The translations under genes and the position numbers were made by a program. Below the pieces are notes generated by a model that was not told the origin of the DNA, ran no database searches, and was given only the letters and a program-made list of their open reading frames with translations. From assembly GCF_903994045.1 (NCBI RefSeq), contig NZ_CAJEWD010000003.1, positions 1 to 64,000 of the forward strand: a stretch of DNA of 64,000 nucleotides. Direction: 5' to 3'. This stretch comes from Jeotgalicoccus meleagridis (GTDB taxonomy: Bacteria > Bacillota > Bacilli > Staphylococcales > Salinicoccaceae). Position 1 is the first letter of the stretch, and each line of letters opens with the position of its first letter. Shown here in pieces: positions 63,745 through 64,000 of the stretch.

Positions 63745-64000
63745 TTATATAATTACTGACTCTTTAACGATTTCAACTAGACGGAATCGTTTAGTTGCTG
63801 ATAGTGGACGTGTCGCTTCGATTTTTACGATGTCGCCCATTTTAGCTGAGTTATTTTCATCATGTGCTTTATATTTTTTAGAATATTTAACACGTTTACC
63901 GATAATCGGATGTTTTCTATAAGTTTCAACAACAACCGTCACTGTTTTATCCATCTTGTCGGATACAACGCGGCCTTGAAGAACTTTCTTTTCGTTTTTT
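63745..64000 (-). CDS. rpsQ: 30S ribosomal protein S17 (partial, start beyond the window)
   Basis: The frame runs to the window edge: [19 protein letters not shown], then the core [32 protein letters not shown] and [15 protein letters not shown]. Only the first few residues are missing. An internal ATG at 63954 is not the start because typical S17 sequence continues upstream of it. Confidence 0.95.
   Translation of the reverse strand, partial: KNEKKVLQGRVVSDKMDKTVTVVVETYRKHPIIGKRVKYSKKYKAHDENNSAKMGDIVKIEATRPLSATKRFRLVEIVKESVII

Overview
The window looks like a chromosomal segment from a low-GC Gram-positive coccus of the Staphylococcaceae (inference). The alpha-type ribosomal cluster, the kbaA-mrp pair, a cadCA heavy-metal cassette and a FusB-family protein are staphylococcal in style. 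Several lipoproteins carry long acidic linkers, which would suit a halotolerant relative such as Jeotgalicoccus, Salinicoccus or Nosocomiicoccus. Genus cannot be fixed from this window.

Layout. Positions 1-420 hold the 5' end of a 16S rRNA gene on the minus strand with its leader and promoter. From 427 to 8300 lies a minus-strand housekeeping block: kbaA, mrp, an amidohydrolase, proC, and an overlapping operon of a small unknown gene, pyrimidine-nucleoside phosphorylase, a UDP-sugar pyrophosphorylase and a hemolysin-III-type membrane protein. From 8412 to 13340 are an SDR gene and a complete mntABCD-mntR manganese uptake operon with a MntR-type operator, then dps under PerR/Fur-like boxes. 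From 14079 to 21741 are metabolic and membrane genes, including a MetE-like methyltransferase behind a SAM-I riboswitch and a CorA channel. From 21832 to 25618 an NCS1 permease, a PucR regulator and RidA appear to share one palindromic operator, so they probably form a small nucleobase or allantoin-type regulon. From 25682 to 29705 are an AEC carrier, YaiI/YqxD, an acidic lipoprotein, a second SDR and a YjjG-type HAD phosphatase.

The region 30056-36258 is iron-centred: a four-gene siderophore-type ABC importer with a Fur box, then an orphan OmpR-type response regulator behind a perfect 23-bp Fur palindrome, then an old-yellow-enzyme gene. The region 36322-41900 is accessory and damaged. It holds tandem 50-bp hairpin repeats, an IS3-family element with a nonsense codon in orfB, the C-terminal stub of an S41 peptidase, an intact ABC exporter, and a minus-strand gene remnant. 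It ends with a second 174-bp copy of the IS start fused in frame to an NAD(P)-binding gene, and a frameshifted SDR gene. Next come a FusB-family (EF-G-binding, fusidic-acid-resistance type) gene with an attenuator-like leader peptide, an ABC exporter pair, an acidic sugar-dehydrogenase-like lipoprotein and cadCA.

A decayed IS1182-family element (about 48862-50592) sits directly after rpsI. From 50618 to the right edge is the ribosomal/alpha operon on the minus strand: rpsI, rplM, truA, the ECF transporter module ecfT-ecfA2-ecfA1, rplQ, rpoA, rpsK, rpsM, rpmJ, infA, adk, secY, rplO, rpmD, rpsE, rplR, rplF, rpsH, rpsN, rplE, rplX, rplN and a partial rpsQ. No tRNA gene, CRISPR array, prophage or replication origin was seen.
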